A DNA stretch of 64,000 nucleotides, taken from positions 1,302,001 through 1,366,000 of the forward strand of contig CP073743.1 in NCBI GenBank assembly GCA_024397935.1, in the 5' to 3' direction. Under the pieces are notes generated by a model that ran no database searches, was not told where the DNA came from, and worked only from the letters and a program-made list of their open reading frames with translations. The translations under genes were made by a program, and so were the position numbers. Positions 39,901-49,877 of this stretch are shown here, piece by piece. The DNA comes from a bacterium SCSIO 12844. GTDB lineage: Bacteria; Pseudomonadota; Gammaproteobacteria; Francisellales; Francisellaceae. Position 1 is the stretch's first letter. Each line of letters opens with the position of its first letter.

Positions 39901-41236
39901 TAATACAAACAATAGAGGTTTAAATATTAGTTTATCAAAGCATGAAGTGACAACAGCTACTAATATAGATAAACAATTAACTTTAGTTGTGACGAATAAT
40001 AGTGGTTTATCATTAAATGCATTAACATTAATTCAAACGCCAAATGATAATCCTAAAAACCCAGGTAATCCAATATTAACAGTTGATACAAGTAATCCAG
40101 GTGATTTAAATCAATGTGTTAATATAAGTTATTTATCACCGGGTAAGTCATGTGAATATATACTAGATTATTCACCGAATGTTGTTAGTTCTGCTTATTA
40201 TTTAAATGTTAAACTATCAGTTCAGTCATCAAGATTACTTTCAAATACTGAAAATTTAACCATAAATAATTATCCAACAACAATTATTTATGGAAATAGT
40301 AATGCTACGAAAGTGTTAGTTGATCAGTATGATAATATATATATTAGCCATGATCAGGGGCCAGGAGGTATTTATGTTTATTTTTCAAAACAGGATACGA
40401 ATACTGTAACAGGTAGTATAAAACCTGCAGTAATAATGAATAAAATAAATATTTATAATTTTACTATTGATCAAAATGGCTGGGTGTATATTGCATCAAA
40501 AAGAGGGCTGTTTGTATATAAACCAGATCCTGATAACTATGATCAATATATTCAGTATTCACAGTTATCAACTTCTATGGTGCTATCAGTTTTTGTCGAT
40601 CAGCATGGTTATATTTATTCAGGTAATTCAACTTTGCTAATATATAAACCTTATAAGCTTAATAGAAAACACTATAAACTAGTAACTACATTAACCGATA
40701 AAGATGGGATCTTAGGTAATTCGATTAGATCAATCGTTGTTGACCCTTTTGGTAAACTCTATGTTGGCTCATCAGATGGCCTTGCTATATTTAAACCAGA
40801 TTCAAATAGTGATAATGGCTATGACTTCCCTAAACAATTAAAATCAAATAGTGTATATGATATTTTTGTTAATACAGACGGTGAAATATATACGGCAACT
40901 GGATATTTCTATGCGGGTGTGTATTATGGCGGTGTAAATATCTATTATAATGAAAATAGAGATTATCAAACTATAACAAAAATTAACCCCAATAGCACTG
41001 CTCATTCTGTCTTTGTGGATAGAGATGGAAATATCTATGTAGGTACTCAGAATATGGGCCTATTAATATATAATAAAAACTATGTTTTGATTGAAACGAT
41101 AACAATGAGTGATGGATTACCGTCAAATTATATAGGTAGTATCTTTGTTAAAAGTAGGAATATATATTTAGCGACTGGTGCACCACAAACACCTGTTAAT
41201 GGTAATAGCTTATCTATTTTTCCAAAGCCTAATTAA
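36986..41236 (+). CDS. Modular Ig-repeat/propeller lipoprotein, paralogue 3
   Basis: 1416-aa lipoprotein with the same architecture as its upstream neighbour: signal peptide with LYGC, shared N-terminal domain, seven Cys-paired Ig-like repeats of about 100 residues and a C-terminal propeller-like domain. The signal peptide (before the lipobox), the seventh Ig repeat and the propeller differ from the neighbour, while about 878 residues between are nearly identical (five amino-acid changes: P/L, L/V, T/M, S/P, N/S). It therefore looks like a tandem duplicate homogenised by gene conversion, or a cassette exchange leaving a variable C-terminus. GGGG precedes the ATG. Convergent with secB. Confidence 0.8.
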   Translation: MLSNNLAKLFKYTIVSLISITLYGCKSEIPSSSDNSDQPANQTVYNLMDSHSSDTAVIASPYEVDVNLESETSNLQVGVEPTAEAQASNIQLHFLDPQNTNRFNTTYSDACNSLDTSSSCQITLVPNNNAQLIDNQTVGYYITGNINGSLTRLKPEYFIVKSLTTEPNAFIGSGGQSQLTIYNNTGVDVDLSGYQFKSDDTQLSAQLSEALQTGDSYVLANNKKFIVNVSATDDHTNSRSAVLMVNSAGINAVDSTINIIRPSVNLSPNQLTLWPNQIRTITIENNTPALAKVSDISLSNIDGVSLDTSNCDDGIIGFSSCKVTLTSKKKIATKEVDLIVTGENFDTQQASVYTELPNPSIKPVNVDMTPNQLTLLPNHNNTITISNHSATQSAYVKEIDLPGLTDAEVTSNTCGNTISALDSCQISFSVDHNVAKQRAYLSISGKNFLPQESQITTISTPRAKKATQVEITPSQLTLIPNHTQKLTVKNLTSNKAYLKEIDLPSLSDVLITNNCSDVDYLTSKGSCEIIFQSGKQIGSSSNTVSVYGKNFLSKEAHITAKSPHLPGKPTSIDLIPNQITLLPNQSKSIVINNQSRVATKGLAINIPTLDGVTVTNNTCGDELLGETSCMIEFKANSDVVSKQSDSLLVTGNNFLSKQAQIDTNNPKIQLKKLTRVEITPSQLVLLPSQTREMTISNMTATTADIKELDILDLSGVTITNNCGSEIAGLSSCTIEYKAAKKLPVSEHGNVLIYGKNFLSEKAQVIAKAVNPPVIPTSVELNTNQVMLLPGESKKIVVTNRTRVKTQGLTVTIPELDGVSINNGCKGEVLAKSESCIIQLEANKKFPTQQATLQVNGDNFLAHSVEVNTKMLNPSFKPTSIEVSPSQLVLLPNQTKTITVMNRTQIKADIKEIQLPDLTGVKVTQNTCANGHINGKGSCIIQLHAGRSVESDKSQLVIIGKNFLSESSNIVTHNTNNRGLNISLSKHEVTTATNIDKQLTLVVTNNSGLSLNALTLIQTPNDNPKNPGNPILTVDTSNPGDLNQCVNISYLSPGKSCEYILDYSPNVVSSAYYLNVKLSVQSSRLLSNTENLTINNYPTTIIYGNSNATKVLVDQYDNIYISHDQGPGGIYVYFSKQDTNTVTGSIKPAVIMNKINIYNFTIDQNGWVYIASKRGLFVYKPDPDNYDQYIQYSQLSTSMVLSVFVDQHGYIYSGNSTLLIYKPYKLNRKHYKLVTTLTDKDGILGNSIRSIVVDPFGKLYVGSSDGLAIFKPDSNSDNGYDFPKQLKSNSVYDIFVNTDGEIYTATGYFYAGVYYGGVNIYYNENRDYQTITKINPNSTAHSVFVDRDGNIYVGTQNMGLLIYNKNYVLIETITMSDGLPSNYIGSIFVKSRNIYLATGAPQTPVNGNSLSIFPKPN
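37050..39683 (+). repeat. 2.63-kb direct repeat, copy B
   Basis: Partner of 32579-35212. Differences seen at 37273 (synonymous) and at five nonsynonymous sites clustered near the 3' end. Recombination between the copies would delete exactly 4471 bp and leave one chimeric lipoprotein gene. Confidence 0.95.
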
Positions 41237-41251
41237 TAAAAAAATAAATTA

Positions 41252-41713
41252 TTAATGTTGAGTTTCATCTTCTTGTTGAGGTTGTTGCTCTTGTTGCATT
41301 TTTTGCATATAAAGCGCATCAAAATTAATTGGTGTAAGATGTAGGTCAGGGAAGCCACCACGCGTAATTAAATTACGAACTGCTTCTTGAGCATAAGGAT
41401 AAAGTATACTTGGGCAAAAACTTCCTAAGGCATGGCTTAATTGATCATCAGCAATACCTTCTAGTAAAAAGATACCCGTTTGTTTTACTTCAGCTAAGAA
41501 GGCTGACTTTTCTTCATTTTTAGCTGAAACTGTAACGGTTAATTCTACTTCATAGGTGTTATCATCTAATTTATTGGAAGCTGTATTTAATTCCATATTA
41601 GTCTCAGGCTGCCAATTTGGTTTAAAAATAGCGGGTGTATTGGGTGCTTCAAATGATAAATCTTTAATAAACACTTTTTGGATTAGAAAATTAACTTCAG
41701 CTTGATCTGACAT
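41252..41713 (-). CDS. secB: Protein-export chaperone SecB
   Basis: Homotetrameric cytosolic chaperone that keeps preproteins unfolded and hands them to SecA. 153 aa, with FLIQKVFIKDLSFEAPNTP, the acidic beta-sheet region, and CPSILYPYAQEAVRNLITRGGFPDLHLTPINFDALY, all SecB signatures. It lies 15 bp from the convergent lipoprotein gene. An AT-only inverted repeat between them is too weak to call a terminator. Confidence 0.96.
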   Translation of the reverse strand: MSDQAEVNFLIQKVFIKDLSFEAPNTPAIFKPNWQPETNMELNTASNKLDDNTYEVELTVTVSAKNEEKSAFLAEVKQTGIFLLEGIADDQLSHALGSFCPSILYPYAQEAVRNLITRGGFPDLHLTPINFDALYMQKMQQEQQPQQEDETQH

Positions 41714-41866
41714 GTGTATACCTTTTGTTAACTATTTAAATTTGATTGGCTTCTATTATGCCTTAAATTATGCGTTAATAAAATGGTAGATGATGTGAAA
41801 ATTTTAATTTAAATTGTTTTTCAATTAAGCTTTATATAGTATTGAGCCAATAAATAAAGGAATAAT

Positions 41867-42814
41867 ATGGATAGTAAAATACTTGTTGCTACTTCAAGTT
41901 GCTTATTGGGTAATAATGTCAGATTTAATGGTGCTAATTCACATAAAAAATTAATTACTGAACAGTTAAGCCAACTATTTGAATATTTAGCGATTTGTCC
42001 AGAAGTACATGCAGGTTTAGGTATACCTAGAGAGCCTGTATATTTTGAAAAAAATAATCATGAAATAATATTAAAGCAACATAATTCAGGTGATAATTTA
42101 ACCCATAAATTAATTCAATCATCAGAGAATTTAATCGATAATTTACCAATGATTTACGGTTTTATATTAAAAAAATCTTCCCCAAGCTGTGGCCAAGGTA
42201 CAGTTAAGGTGTATAACAAAGAGCATATTGTGATACAAAACAAGGCTGATGGCATTTTTGTTCAAATATTAAAGAAAAAGTTACCGCTATTACCTATTGA
42301 AGATGAGGGTAGATTAAATGATCCTTACTTAAAGGAACACTTTATAAAGCGTGTCTTATTAACTTATCAAGCTAGAGAGTTATTATTAAATTGTAAAAGA
42401 ACATCAGAGTTAATTTCATTTCATACTAAACATAAGTTTTTACTTAGACTTCACCATCCAATAAATCAAAAAGCACTTGGGCGACTAGTCGCTAAAAGTA
42501 ATAAGGATAATTTTAACCAAACGCTTATTCAGTATCACCACTTGTTTTTAAGCTCATTTAAAAAAATAGCTAAAAATGGTAATCATTATACTATTTTACA
42601 AAGAATATTAAGAGAAATTAACAAGCTAATTACTAAAAATGAGCGTGATGATTTGCAGAAAAAGATTAAAGCATACCATCAAAAAATATTACCTTTGGTT
42701 GTGCCTATTGAAATAATTAAACATTATTTAGTTAAATATAATATTGATTTTTTAAAGCAGCAAAGTTATCTGTTTTTATATCCAGAATCAATGGCTTTGA
42801 TGAGTAATTTATAA
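41867..42814 (+). CDS. DUF523-DUF1722 (YbgA-like) protein
   Basis: 315-aa two-domain protein. The N-terminal DUF523 domain has three conserved cysteines, C12 (SSCLLG), C44 (AICPEV) and C108 (SSPSCG), matching the iron-sulfur ligands of TudS-type thiouracil desulfidases in this family. The C-terminal DUF1722 (from about 175, with FHTKHKFLLRLHHP and LGRLVA) is as in E. coli YbgA. A sulfur-removing reaction on modified nucleobases is therefore possible but not shown. AAAGGAA precedes the ATG. Confidence 0.88.
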   Translation: MDSKILVATSSCLLGNNVRFNGANSHKKLITEQLSQLFEYLAICPEVHAGLGIPREPVYFEKNNHEIILKQHNSGDNLTHKLIQSSENLIDNLPMIYGFILKKSSPSCGQGTVKVYNKEHIVIQNKADGIFVQILKKKLPLLPIEDEGRLNDPYLKEHFIKRVLLTYQARELLLNCKRTSELISFHTKHKFLLRLHHPINQKALGRLVAKSNKDNFNQTLIQYHHLFLSSFKKIAKNGNHYTILQRILREINKLITKNERDDLQKKIKAYHQKILPLVVPIEIIKHYLVKYNIDFLKQQSYLFLYPESMALMSNL

Positions 42815-42929
42815 CTTTCTTTCTAGCGATAGGAAGCATATCTTCATTTTTTTATTGCGCAATGCTTCATAATTTGATTTAATTGTAATATTAAATGTGA
42901 TTATAACTAGAAAGTAGCGGGTGAAATGA

Positions 42930-43298
42930 ATGATTACTGAAGCAATAAGATCAAAAACAGTAGAGAGTAATAATCCAGAATATAGTAATTTATATGAGGT
43001 ATTAAATAACCTTGATGAAAATCAGCAGACATTTTTATTAGAAATATTAGATAAAGAGTTATCTAATGTGCTAATCAATTCAGTATTTATTATTAAACTA
43101 TTTGATATTTTAGATGATAAGCAACAATGGTCTTTGGTGGAAAAACTAAAGTATTTTAATTTATCACTTGATGATTATATTAAAATTTTTCAAAGATTAA
43201 ATGCAGATCAGCAAAGCTATCTTTTTGATCAGATAAAACCGCAATTAATTAAACTAATTTCACCAGTAAGTGATTTAATGGATAATTTAAAATCTTAA
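42930..43298 (+). CDS. Small helical protein upstream of dotA
   Basis: 122-aa acidic protein, all-helical by appearance, with no signal peptide or TM segment. Not recognised; I compared it from memory with IcmW and IcmV and saw no match. It shares no clear motif with the unknown gene after dotA, though both have short Leu/Asp-rich helical repeats (NNLDENQQTFLLEIL, QRLNADQQSYLFDQI). GGGTGA is a plausible ribosome-binding site. It lies 77 bp before dotA on the same strand and may be co-transcribed. Confidence 0.65.
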   Translation: MITEAIRSKTVESNNPEYSNLYEVLNNLDENQQTFLLEILDKELSNVLINSVFIIKLFDILDDKQQWSLVEKLKYFNLSLDDYIKIFQRLNADQQSYLFDQIKPQLIKLISPVSDLMDNLKS

Positions 43299-43375
43299 AA
43301 GTTCTATAAAGCGGTATGTAAACGTATTTCGTTTGGTGGTTGTGTCAATTTTATATAAGTTAAGTAGAGTCAATT

Positions 43376-46300
43376 ATGAGTGAAACAATTTGGGGGTATG
43401 TCCCAACATCTGATAAGTCTCAGGCTGTTTTAAATACTATTTTTGGTGGAGATGTAACAACACTGTTAACTGAAGTTACAAAAACCTTATTTAGCACATC
43501 ATTTGAATATTTTAATACTGGGTTATTGTCAATTACATTTATACTTTATGCATTTATTATTATTGTTGGTACAATTAATACTGCAAAAGATGGCCAGTTT
43601 TTAGGCAAAAACTGGAGTGGACATTGGATCTCATTAAGAGCCATATTTGGTACAATGTTTGCTGTGCCTGTTAGTACGGGCTATTGCGTTGCTCAATATT
43701 TAATTTTTGCGATGGTTACAGCAGGTATTTCATTTGCTGATTATGTATGGAGGCATGTGGTTGAGGATGTTGTCAGTGGCAATGTTCCCCCAGTTGTAAG
43801 CTCAGAGGTAACAAATAATATTAATACTTATCTTGCTACTTATATGATGAGTAATCTAACACGTGATTTATTAGAAGATGATACTTTTGTTCAGGATGAA
43901 GGTAGTTCTGGAAATTTACCATGCACTAAATCATTAACATCACAGAAAATGACTGTAACAATACCACAGGCTTATGTTTTAGGGGGGGATGGAACAACAC
44001 ATATCCCATATAACGGTTCTAATGGAAATGTTGCAGGAACTGATTATATCCAAGAAGATGTATATGTCTATCCAATTACATGTAAAGTAAGTTTTTCATC
44101 CCAAGTTAGCAATAGTTTTGTGCAGTCATATGCTTTGCCGTTGACAAATGCTGTGGCATTTAATAGCGATGGTAGTCTTAATACTGATAGTATGCCATTT
44201 CAAGATTATTCTAAAATATTAGGTAATGGACTTGCTTCATGGTCGGATGTGTCTGCATCAGGAGAAGAATATGTACAATATAAATTAAATACAGCTGATT
44301 GGGTTGGAGATTTTACAGTTAATCAAATGGTTAATCAGCCAGATCAAAGTGATATTAATAGCATAGCAGATAAGTATGGTTTAACTAGTACAGGCTATTT
44401 AAAAGAAAATTTAGTCGATGAACCTAGTGCTTTAGATGCTTATTCACCAACAGCATTAAGTAACACTTCAAGTGAAATTATTAACTGGATGGAACAAAAT
44501 GCAGCATCAGTAACTGGAGAATGTAGTTCTGATACTGATAATCTTTGCTATAAAGCCGAAAATTATGGTTGGTGGGATGCTGATCAGTTATATTTAGATT
44601 TTGATAATAGCCTTTCACAAAACTTACAAAATCTATATGCTAATTTCGCAGAACTTTCAAATGCAGCAAATCTAGTATCTAATCAGACATCAATACCGGT
44701 TGATTATGATTATATTAATATTCATTATACAAAAAATGCCAATGATATAGATGATTTAATAGCTGGAAATGAAATATCTTATAACCCACTGACAGCAGAT
44801 GAGTTTCAATTTATGGCACATGCTGATTTGGAACCTTATAAAGATGAATTATCAGATTCTGGCTCATTTACGATTTCAATGAGTACAGTACGTCAATTAT
44901 TTAATCAAATAATTGATGACGACAGTCAACTAACATCCGATGATAAAGCAATTGCACATGATAGTGTTAATCGATATTTATCAGATGGGGTGCAGTTTCA
45001 GTATGCAGAGTATCTTTATATCATCTATTCAATTACAAACTCAGTATATTCACCTTATATGAATACTCAAGTTAGTGAGACTGACAAAGCATATGAAGCT
45101 AGTACATTATATAATAGGGTTATTTTACCAGTCATTAATTTATTTACCTTCTTTGCACAAAATAATGTTGACTTTGGTGGAACGCAGGACCCTATTAATA
45201 CATCAAATGTTACAGATCCTGCACAAGAAGTATTAACTGAAATTTTTGATATGTTGGGTACCAATGGAAGTTCTTCAGAAGTTGGGGGATTGTTGGCAGC
45301 AATCTATAATATTGGTGTTGTACCAGAAGGAGAAGATGAAAATTTTGCTGCACAAAACTTTAGTATGATTCAAAATGTTCAAGCAATAGGTATCTCATTA
45401 ATTGAGGGAACGATTAATAGCATGATTGGTATCTTTAATCATGCAAAAGATGAATTAGACCAAATTCAACAATCAGCCGATGATCAGTTAAACGATGTTG
45501 AGGATGATGCTAAAAATTGGGCTGTTGGTAATGCATTATCTTTCGGTGCTGTTAGTAGTACAGCTTCTGCTCAAATTGCACTTGAATATGCAGAAGTAAT
45601 GCTTGATGTAACGATGCAGATGGCAACATTTTCATTAAGTTTAATGTGGATGCCTTTAATAATGTTTGTTTTAACAACTATTTTTAGTATTGGTATTTCA
45701 TTTTCATTAATTATCCCACTAACACCGTATATTTTATTTTGGGCGGGTAAAACAGCTTGGCTATTATTAGTGATTGAGGCAATGGCTGCAGCACCTTTTG
45801 TATCATTAGGTTTAGTTTATCCAGAAGGGCATGAAGTTTTTGGTAAAGCAGAGCCTGGTATTCAGATTTGTATGAATTTGGTATTAAGACCGGTATTTAT
45901 GATTTTGGGTATGATTTTTGGTATTGGTTTAACCTATATTGTTATTGAGTATTCAGCTGAAGGTTTTCATGCAATAACAGATTCATTATTAGGCCTAATG
46001 CCTGCTTCGAATGGCACAGATGCAGCTGCTTATGCTAGAGGAACTTTTTCTTGTATGATTATTTTCTTATATGCGACCTTTTTATCTATGGCATTTATGA
46101 AGTGTTTTTCATTGATTTATGTCATTCCTGATAAAGTATTGCAGTGGATTGGTAACACTCGAGGCGAGCGAGCAGGGGAGGCTGAAATTCAAGAATTTAA
46201 AGGTGCAGGTATGCAATATGCACAAAGCGCAGGCCAAGCTGGTGGTCAAACTATGCAGCAAGGTATTGAATCTGAAAAATCCTATACACAGTCGTATACT

Positions 46301-46408
46301 CAGAGTAAATCAGAAGTTTCTAAATCAACCTCACAGCGTAATATGGCGATTTCAAATGATTCAGCACAAGCAGCTAAACAAGGCGGTGAAGCTGCATTGA
46401 TGATGTAG
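43376..46408 (+). CDS. dotA: DotA/TraY-family type IVB secretion protein
   Basis: 1010-aa polytopic inner-membrane protein of the Dot/Icm (IncI-type) secretion system. N-terminal hydrophobic segments (about 50-130), a long soluble region to about 740, then a cluster of TM segments at about 745-930. The stretch YPEGHEVFGKAEPGIQICMNLVLRPVFMILGMI is the DotA C-terminal signature, followed by a polar Gln/Ser-rich tail. Length agrees with Legionella DotA (about 1050). No other dot/icm gene is recognisable in this window, so the rest of the system must lie elsewhere or dotA is isolated. Expected partners are known from Legionella only. Confidence 0.88.
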   Translation: MSETIWGYVPTSDKSQAVLNTIFGGDVTTLLTEVTKTLFSTSFEYFNTGLLSITFILYAFIIIVGTINTAKDGQFLGKNWSGHWISLRAIFGTMFAVPVSTGYCVAQYLIFAMVTAGISFADYVWRHVVEDVVSGNVPPVVSSEVTNNINTYLATYMMSNLTRDLLEDDTFVQDEGSSGNLPCTKSLTSQKMTVTIPQAYVLGGDGTTHIPYNGSNGNVAGTDYIQEDVYVYPITCKVSFSSQVSNSFVQSYALPLTNAVAFNSDGSLNTDSMPFQDYSKILGNGLASWSDVSASGEEYVQYKLNTADWVGDFTVNQMVNQPDQSDINSIADKYGLTSTGYLKENLVDEPSALDAYSPTALSNTSSEIINWMEQNAASVTGECSSDTDNLCYKAENYGWWDADQLYLDFDNSLSQNLQNLYANFAELSNAANLVSNQTSIPVDYDYINIHYTKNANDIDDLIAGNEISYNPLTADEFQFMAHADLEPYKDELSDSGSFTISMSTVRQLFNQIIDDDSQLTSDDKAIAHDSVNRYLSDGVQFQYAEYLYIIYSITNSVYSPYMNTQVSETDKAYEASTLYNRVILPVINLFTFFAQNNVDFGGTQDPINTSNVTDPAQEVLTEIFDMLGTNGSSSEVGGLLAAIYNIGVVPEGEDENFAAQNFSMIQNVQAIGISLIEGTINSMIGIFNHAKDELDQIQQSADDQLNDVEDDAKNWAVGNALSFGAVSSTASAQIALEYAEVMLDVTMQMATFSLSLMWMPLIMFVLTTIFSIGISFSLIIPLTPYILFWAGKTAWLLLVIEAMAAAPFVSLGLVYPEGHEVFGKAEPGIQICMNLVLRPVFMILGMIFGIGLTYIVIEYSAEGFHAITDSLLGLMPASNGTDAAAYARGTFSCMIIFLYATFLSMAFMKCFSLIYVIPDKVLQWIGNTRGERAGEAEIQEFKGAGMQYAQSAGQAGGQTMQQGIESEKSYTQSYTQSKSEVSKSTSQRNMAISNDSAQAAKQGGEAALMM

Positions 46409-46439
46409 GGAATTACAAAACAAAAATAAGGGGTTAAAT

Positions 46440-47168
46440 ATGTCTAAAACTGATATTAAAATAAATAATTTAGAAGAATTAAACAATGTATTTAAGAATT
46501 ATGATGAAAGTGATATATCTGAAATTTTAGATTACAACAAAGATAATTTGGTTAATATATTTAATCAAGATTGGCATCGTTCTAAACAAACTTTATTTTT
46601 TAAAGTTATAGCAATAGATTTTGATTTGGAAACTAAGTATCAATTACTTGAAAATTATACACCGGATCTATTGGATAAAATAAATAATCGTCATTTAAAT
46701 ACTTTTTATAATAACCTTTCTGAAGATGATAAAGTTAAACTGTATGATCAAAAAATAGAGAAAATTGAAAATTTACTTAAAAATTCTCAATTTGCAAGTT
46801 TAGGAAGTCATTTTAATCAAATTAAAGTAACTTGCAATGATCATGAATATAAAGTACCTAAAAGTATAGCTAAAGCACTATTAAAGTCTGGTGTGCTTGA
46901 TAAGAGTTTTAAAATAGATTTATCATATCAAGAAAATAATAGATTAAAAAATATGAGCTTTGCATGTACTCCTAACATGTTGGTTGATGAAATAAAAAGC
47001 GAAATTGAACAAGAAGTCGAGAAAACTTCAAAACCACTATTTCAAACGAATGCATCTAAAATGAAGCATCTTATGTATGATCAATTTATCAGTGAAGATA
47101 GCTCTAAAACAGATAAATTTTTTAATAGTGATAACGCTTTATGTAGCGGAGGAAGTAGTGGCCCTTAA
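46440..47168 (+). CDS. Unknown protein downstream of dotA
   Basis: 242-aa soluble protein, helical, Asn/Lys/Asp rich, not recognised. It follows dotA by 31 bp with AAGGGG as a ribosome-binding site, so it is likely in the same transcript. No signal peptide or TM. The last 30 bp overlap the convergent mutS 3' end. Candidate roles, both guesses: a secretion-system accessory factor or a substrate. The C-terminus ([10 protein letters not shown]) is not an E-block type signal. Confidence 0.65.
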   Translation: MSKTDIKINNLEELNNVFKNYDESDISEILDYNKDNLVNIFNQDWHRSKQTLFFKVIAIDFDLETKYQLLENYTPDLLDKINNRHLNTFYNNLSEDDKVKLYDQKIEKIENLLKNSQFASLGSHFNQIKVTCNDHEYKVPKSIAKALLKSGVLDKSFKIDLSYQENNRLKNMSFACTPNMLVDEIKSEIEQEVEKTSKPLFQTNASKMKHLMYDQFISEDSSKTDKFFNSDNALCSGGSSGP

Positions 47169-49724
47169 CTCAAACAATACTTCCAATGCCTGAATTGGTG
47201 TTAAGCTATTAGGGTCAATAGCGTTAAGTTTGTCTAATATAGCCTCAACTTCAGGTGTTAGTTGACTATCAGATATTGCTTCATTACTTTCTTCAATAAA
47301 AAAATCTTCCTGAAATAGATTTTCTTCTGATTTATTTTGCATTTCAAAGCGCTTAAGTAGTTTTTTTGCATTATCAATAACAGATTTAGGTAGGCCCGCT
47401 AATTTTGCAACGGCAATGCCATAGCTTTGATTGGTCGCCCCTGGTTTAACTGTATGAAGGAAGATAATTTCATCTTTATGTAATGTTGCTGATAAATGAT
47501 AGTTGACAATACTCTGATAATGATCGGCTAATTGAGTTAGTTCAAAATAATGCGTTGCAAATAGCGTTAATGCTTTAAGTTGATTAAGCTTCTCAGCAGT
47601 CGCCCAAGCAATGGATAAACCATCATAAGTACTTGTTCCACGACCAATCTCATCTAATAAAACTAAACTATTTTCAGTGGCATAATTTAAAATGTTGGCT
47701 GTTTCTGTCATCTCAACCATAAATGTTGAACGCCCAGAAGATAAATCATCTGATGCACCAATACGAGTAAAAATACGATCAATTGGACCAATAATAGCCT
47801 TTTGACAAGGCACATAAGAGCCAATATAAGCTAAAATGACAATTAACGCAGTTTGACGCATATAGGTTGATTTACCACCCATATTAGGCCCTGTAATCAT
47901 CATTAAGCTTTGTTGGTGGTCAAGCGTTAAATCATTTGGCATAAAGGTGGATTTCTGTGTGTTTTCAATAACAATATGTCGAGCTTTAGTTAATTGTAAA
48001 AGCGTTTGATCAGAAAATTCAGGACGAATAAGATTAAGTGTAACAGAGCGTTCAGCAAAATTATTTAAACAGTCTAATTGAGCGATTGCTTTAGCTGTTG
48101 TTTGTAAATTTTGATAATGCGTAGCAATCTGTGTTAATAGTTGCTGATAGAGCGCTTTTTCACGTGCTAAGGCACGATCTTTGCTACTTAGCACTTTATC
48201 TTCAAATGTTTTTAATTCATCAGTAATATAGCGCTCAGCATTTTTTAGTGTTTGACGACGAATATAATGCGCTGGTGCTTTATCACTTTGTGCTTTTGAG
48301 ATCTCAATATAAAAACCATGAACACGATTAAAACCAACAGATAGTGTTGGTATTTGCGTATTTTCTTTTTCTTGTTGTTCAAACTTTAAAAGAAAGTCGC
48401 TTGCATTTTGACTAATAGCTCTTAATTCATCTAATTCTTTATCATAGCCTTTAGCAATGACACCACCATCACGGATAACAAATGGTGGCTCTTCTACAAT
48501 GGCATTTTTTAAAAGTAGTGAAAGTTTTGGGTACTGGTCAATTTCATTTAATAAAGCTTGAATATGTGAATTGCTATTATTTGAAAATAATTGATGAATT
48601 TCCGGTAAAAGCACTAATGATTCACGTAAAGCAGTTAGATCTTTTGGTGTTGCATTACCTAAAACTGTGCGTGTAGCAATACGCTCAATATCTCTTAACT
48701 GGCTAAGTAAATCATAAAGATTAGAGTATAGCTTATTTTCAAGTAATATTTCTATAATTTGATGTCTTTTTTCAAGGATTGTAAGGTCAGTTACTGGCGC
48801 ACTAACCCAGCGCTTTAATAAGCGACTACCTAGAACTGTCGCTGTGTGATCAATAACACTAAGTAGTGTTTTGTCAGTATTGCCTTGTGTGTTTTTAGTC
48901 AGTTCTAAGTTTTTTTGACTGACAGAATCAATAATGATTTGTTTTAAGTGTGTATCTACTTTTAAACCTTGAATATGTGGTAGTGTTTTTTTCTGAGTTT
49001 CTTTTAGATAATTAATTAAAGCGCTTGCAGCAGTCATTGCAGCTAAAAATTGATCACACTCAAATGCTTTAAGTGAGGTAACTTTAAATTGCTCTTTTAG
49101 AACATTTTGTGCATTTTTAGGATTAAAATCCCATAGTGGGCGTTTTTTAACAGTTAAATTAAGCATCGTATGAAGCATGTCATTTTCTGCAACTAAAATC
49201 TCTTTTGGATCTAATTTAACGATTTCATTTTGTAATTTATTTAAATCATCAGTCTCTAAAATTCTAAATTCAGCAGAAGTAATATCTAAATAAGCAAGAC
49301 CTATGTTTTTTTTATTTTGATAAATACAGGCAAGATAGTTGTTTTGGTTCGGTGTTAATAGACTATCTTCTGTTACAGTACCTGGTGTAACAATACGAAC
49401 AACTTCACGTTTAACTGGGCCTTTTGCAGTTTTTGGGTCCTCTACTTGTTCACAAATAGCAACAGATAAGCCATGATTAACTAATTTAGCGAGATAGCTA
49501 TCGACTGCGTGATACGGCACACCGGCCATGGCTATTGCTTCACCATTGGATTTGCCACGTTTTGTTAAAGAGATATCTAAAAGTTTTGCAGCCTTTTTAG
49601 CATCGTCATAAAATAGTTCATAGAAGTCACCCATGCGATAGAGTAATAACATATCTGAGTAATCTTTTTTAATTGTAAGATACTGTTGCATCATGGGGGT
49701 GTGGTTTTCTATATTATCAGTCAT
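47139..49724 (-). CDS. mutS: DNA mismatch repair protein MutS
   Basis: 861-aa mismatch-recognition ATPase. The mismatch-binding motif is [18 protein letters not shown] near the N-terminus, and the ATPase part has Walker [10 protein letters not shown], then [20 protein letters not shown] and [21 protein letters not shown]. Full length with no damage seen. A C-terminal acidic tail follows the HTH region. A functional MutS would be expected to suppress recombination between diverged repeats but not between near-identical ones such as those at 32-40 kb. Confidence 0.97.
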   Translation of the reverse strand: MTDNIENHTPMMQQYLTIKKDYSDMLLLYRMGDFYELFYDDAKKAAKLLDISLTKRGKSNGEAIAMAGVPYHAVDSYLAKLVNHGLSVAICEQVEDPKTAKGPVKREVVRIVTPGTVTEDSLLTPNQNNYLACIYQNKKNIGLAYLDITSAEFRILETDDLNKLQNEIVKLDPKEILVAENDMLHTMLNLTVKKRPLWDFNPKNAQNVLKEQFKVTSLKAFECDQFLAAMTAASALINYLKETQKKTLPHIQGLKVDTHLKQIIIDSVSQKNLELTKNTQGNTDKTLLSVIDHTATVLGSRLLKRWVSAPVTDLTILEKRHQIIEILLENKLYSNLYDLLSQLRDIERIATRTVLGNATPKDLTALRESLVLLPEIHQLFSNNSNSHIQALLNEIDQYPKLSLLLKNAIVEEPPFVIRDGGVIAKGYDKELDELRAISQNASDFLLKFEQQEKENTQIPTLSVGFNRVHGFYIEISKAQSDKAPAHYIRRQTLKNAERYITDELKTFEDKVLSSKDRALAREKALYQQLLTQIATHYQNLQTTAKAIAQLDCLNNFAERSVTLNLIRPEFSDQTLLQLTKARHIVIENTQKSTFMPNDLTLDHQQSLMMITGPNMGGKSTYMRQTALIVILAYIGSYVPCQKAIIGPIDRIFTRIGASDDLSSGRSTFMVEMTETANILNYATENSLVLLDEIGRGTSTYDGLSIAWATAEKLNQLKALTLFATHYFELTQLADHYQSIVNYHLSATLHKDEIIFLHTVKPGATNQSYGIAVAKLAGLPKSVIDNAKKLLKRFEMQNKSEENLFQEDFFIEESNEAISDSQLTPEVEAILDKLNAIDPNSLTPIQALEVLFELRATTSSAT

Positions 49725-49798
49725 TGTTAGCGTTTTTTACATCCATTGTCATCAATTGCATCAAATTGTGACATAAAATAATTCTAAATTCACCGCTT

Positions 49799-49814
49799 AT
49801 GAAAACATTTTCAT
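49799..49814. repeat. Small AT-rich palindrome between mutS and MFS gene
   Basis: ATGAAAA and TTTTCAT with a CA spacer, in the 153-bp divergent region. It could be an operator, but base composition makes chance likely. Confidence 0.25.
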
Positions 49815-49877
49815 TTATTTTTTATTTATTTCAGTTAAAATACGCCTACTTTAAGATTAAAAAGTGGTCAAACTAAT

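Noticed and set aside
41233-41256. Bidirectional terminator between the third lipoprotein and secB
   Set aside because: The inverted repeat is all A/T and would be too weak; expected often at this base composition.
42930-43298. Identification as IcmW or IcmV because of position next to dotA
   Set aside because: The sequence does not resemble either protein as I recall them; position alone is not enough.
46119-46400. 93-codon frame overlapping the end of dotA
   Set aside because: Alternative-frame shadow of the Gln/Ser-rich DotA tail without a ribosome-binding site.
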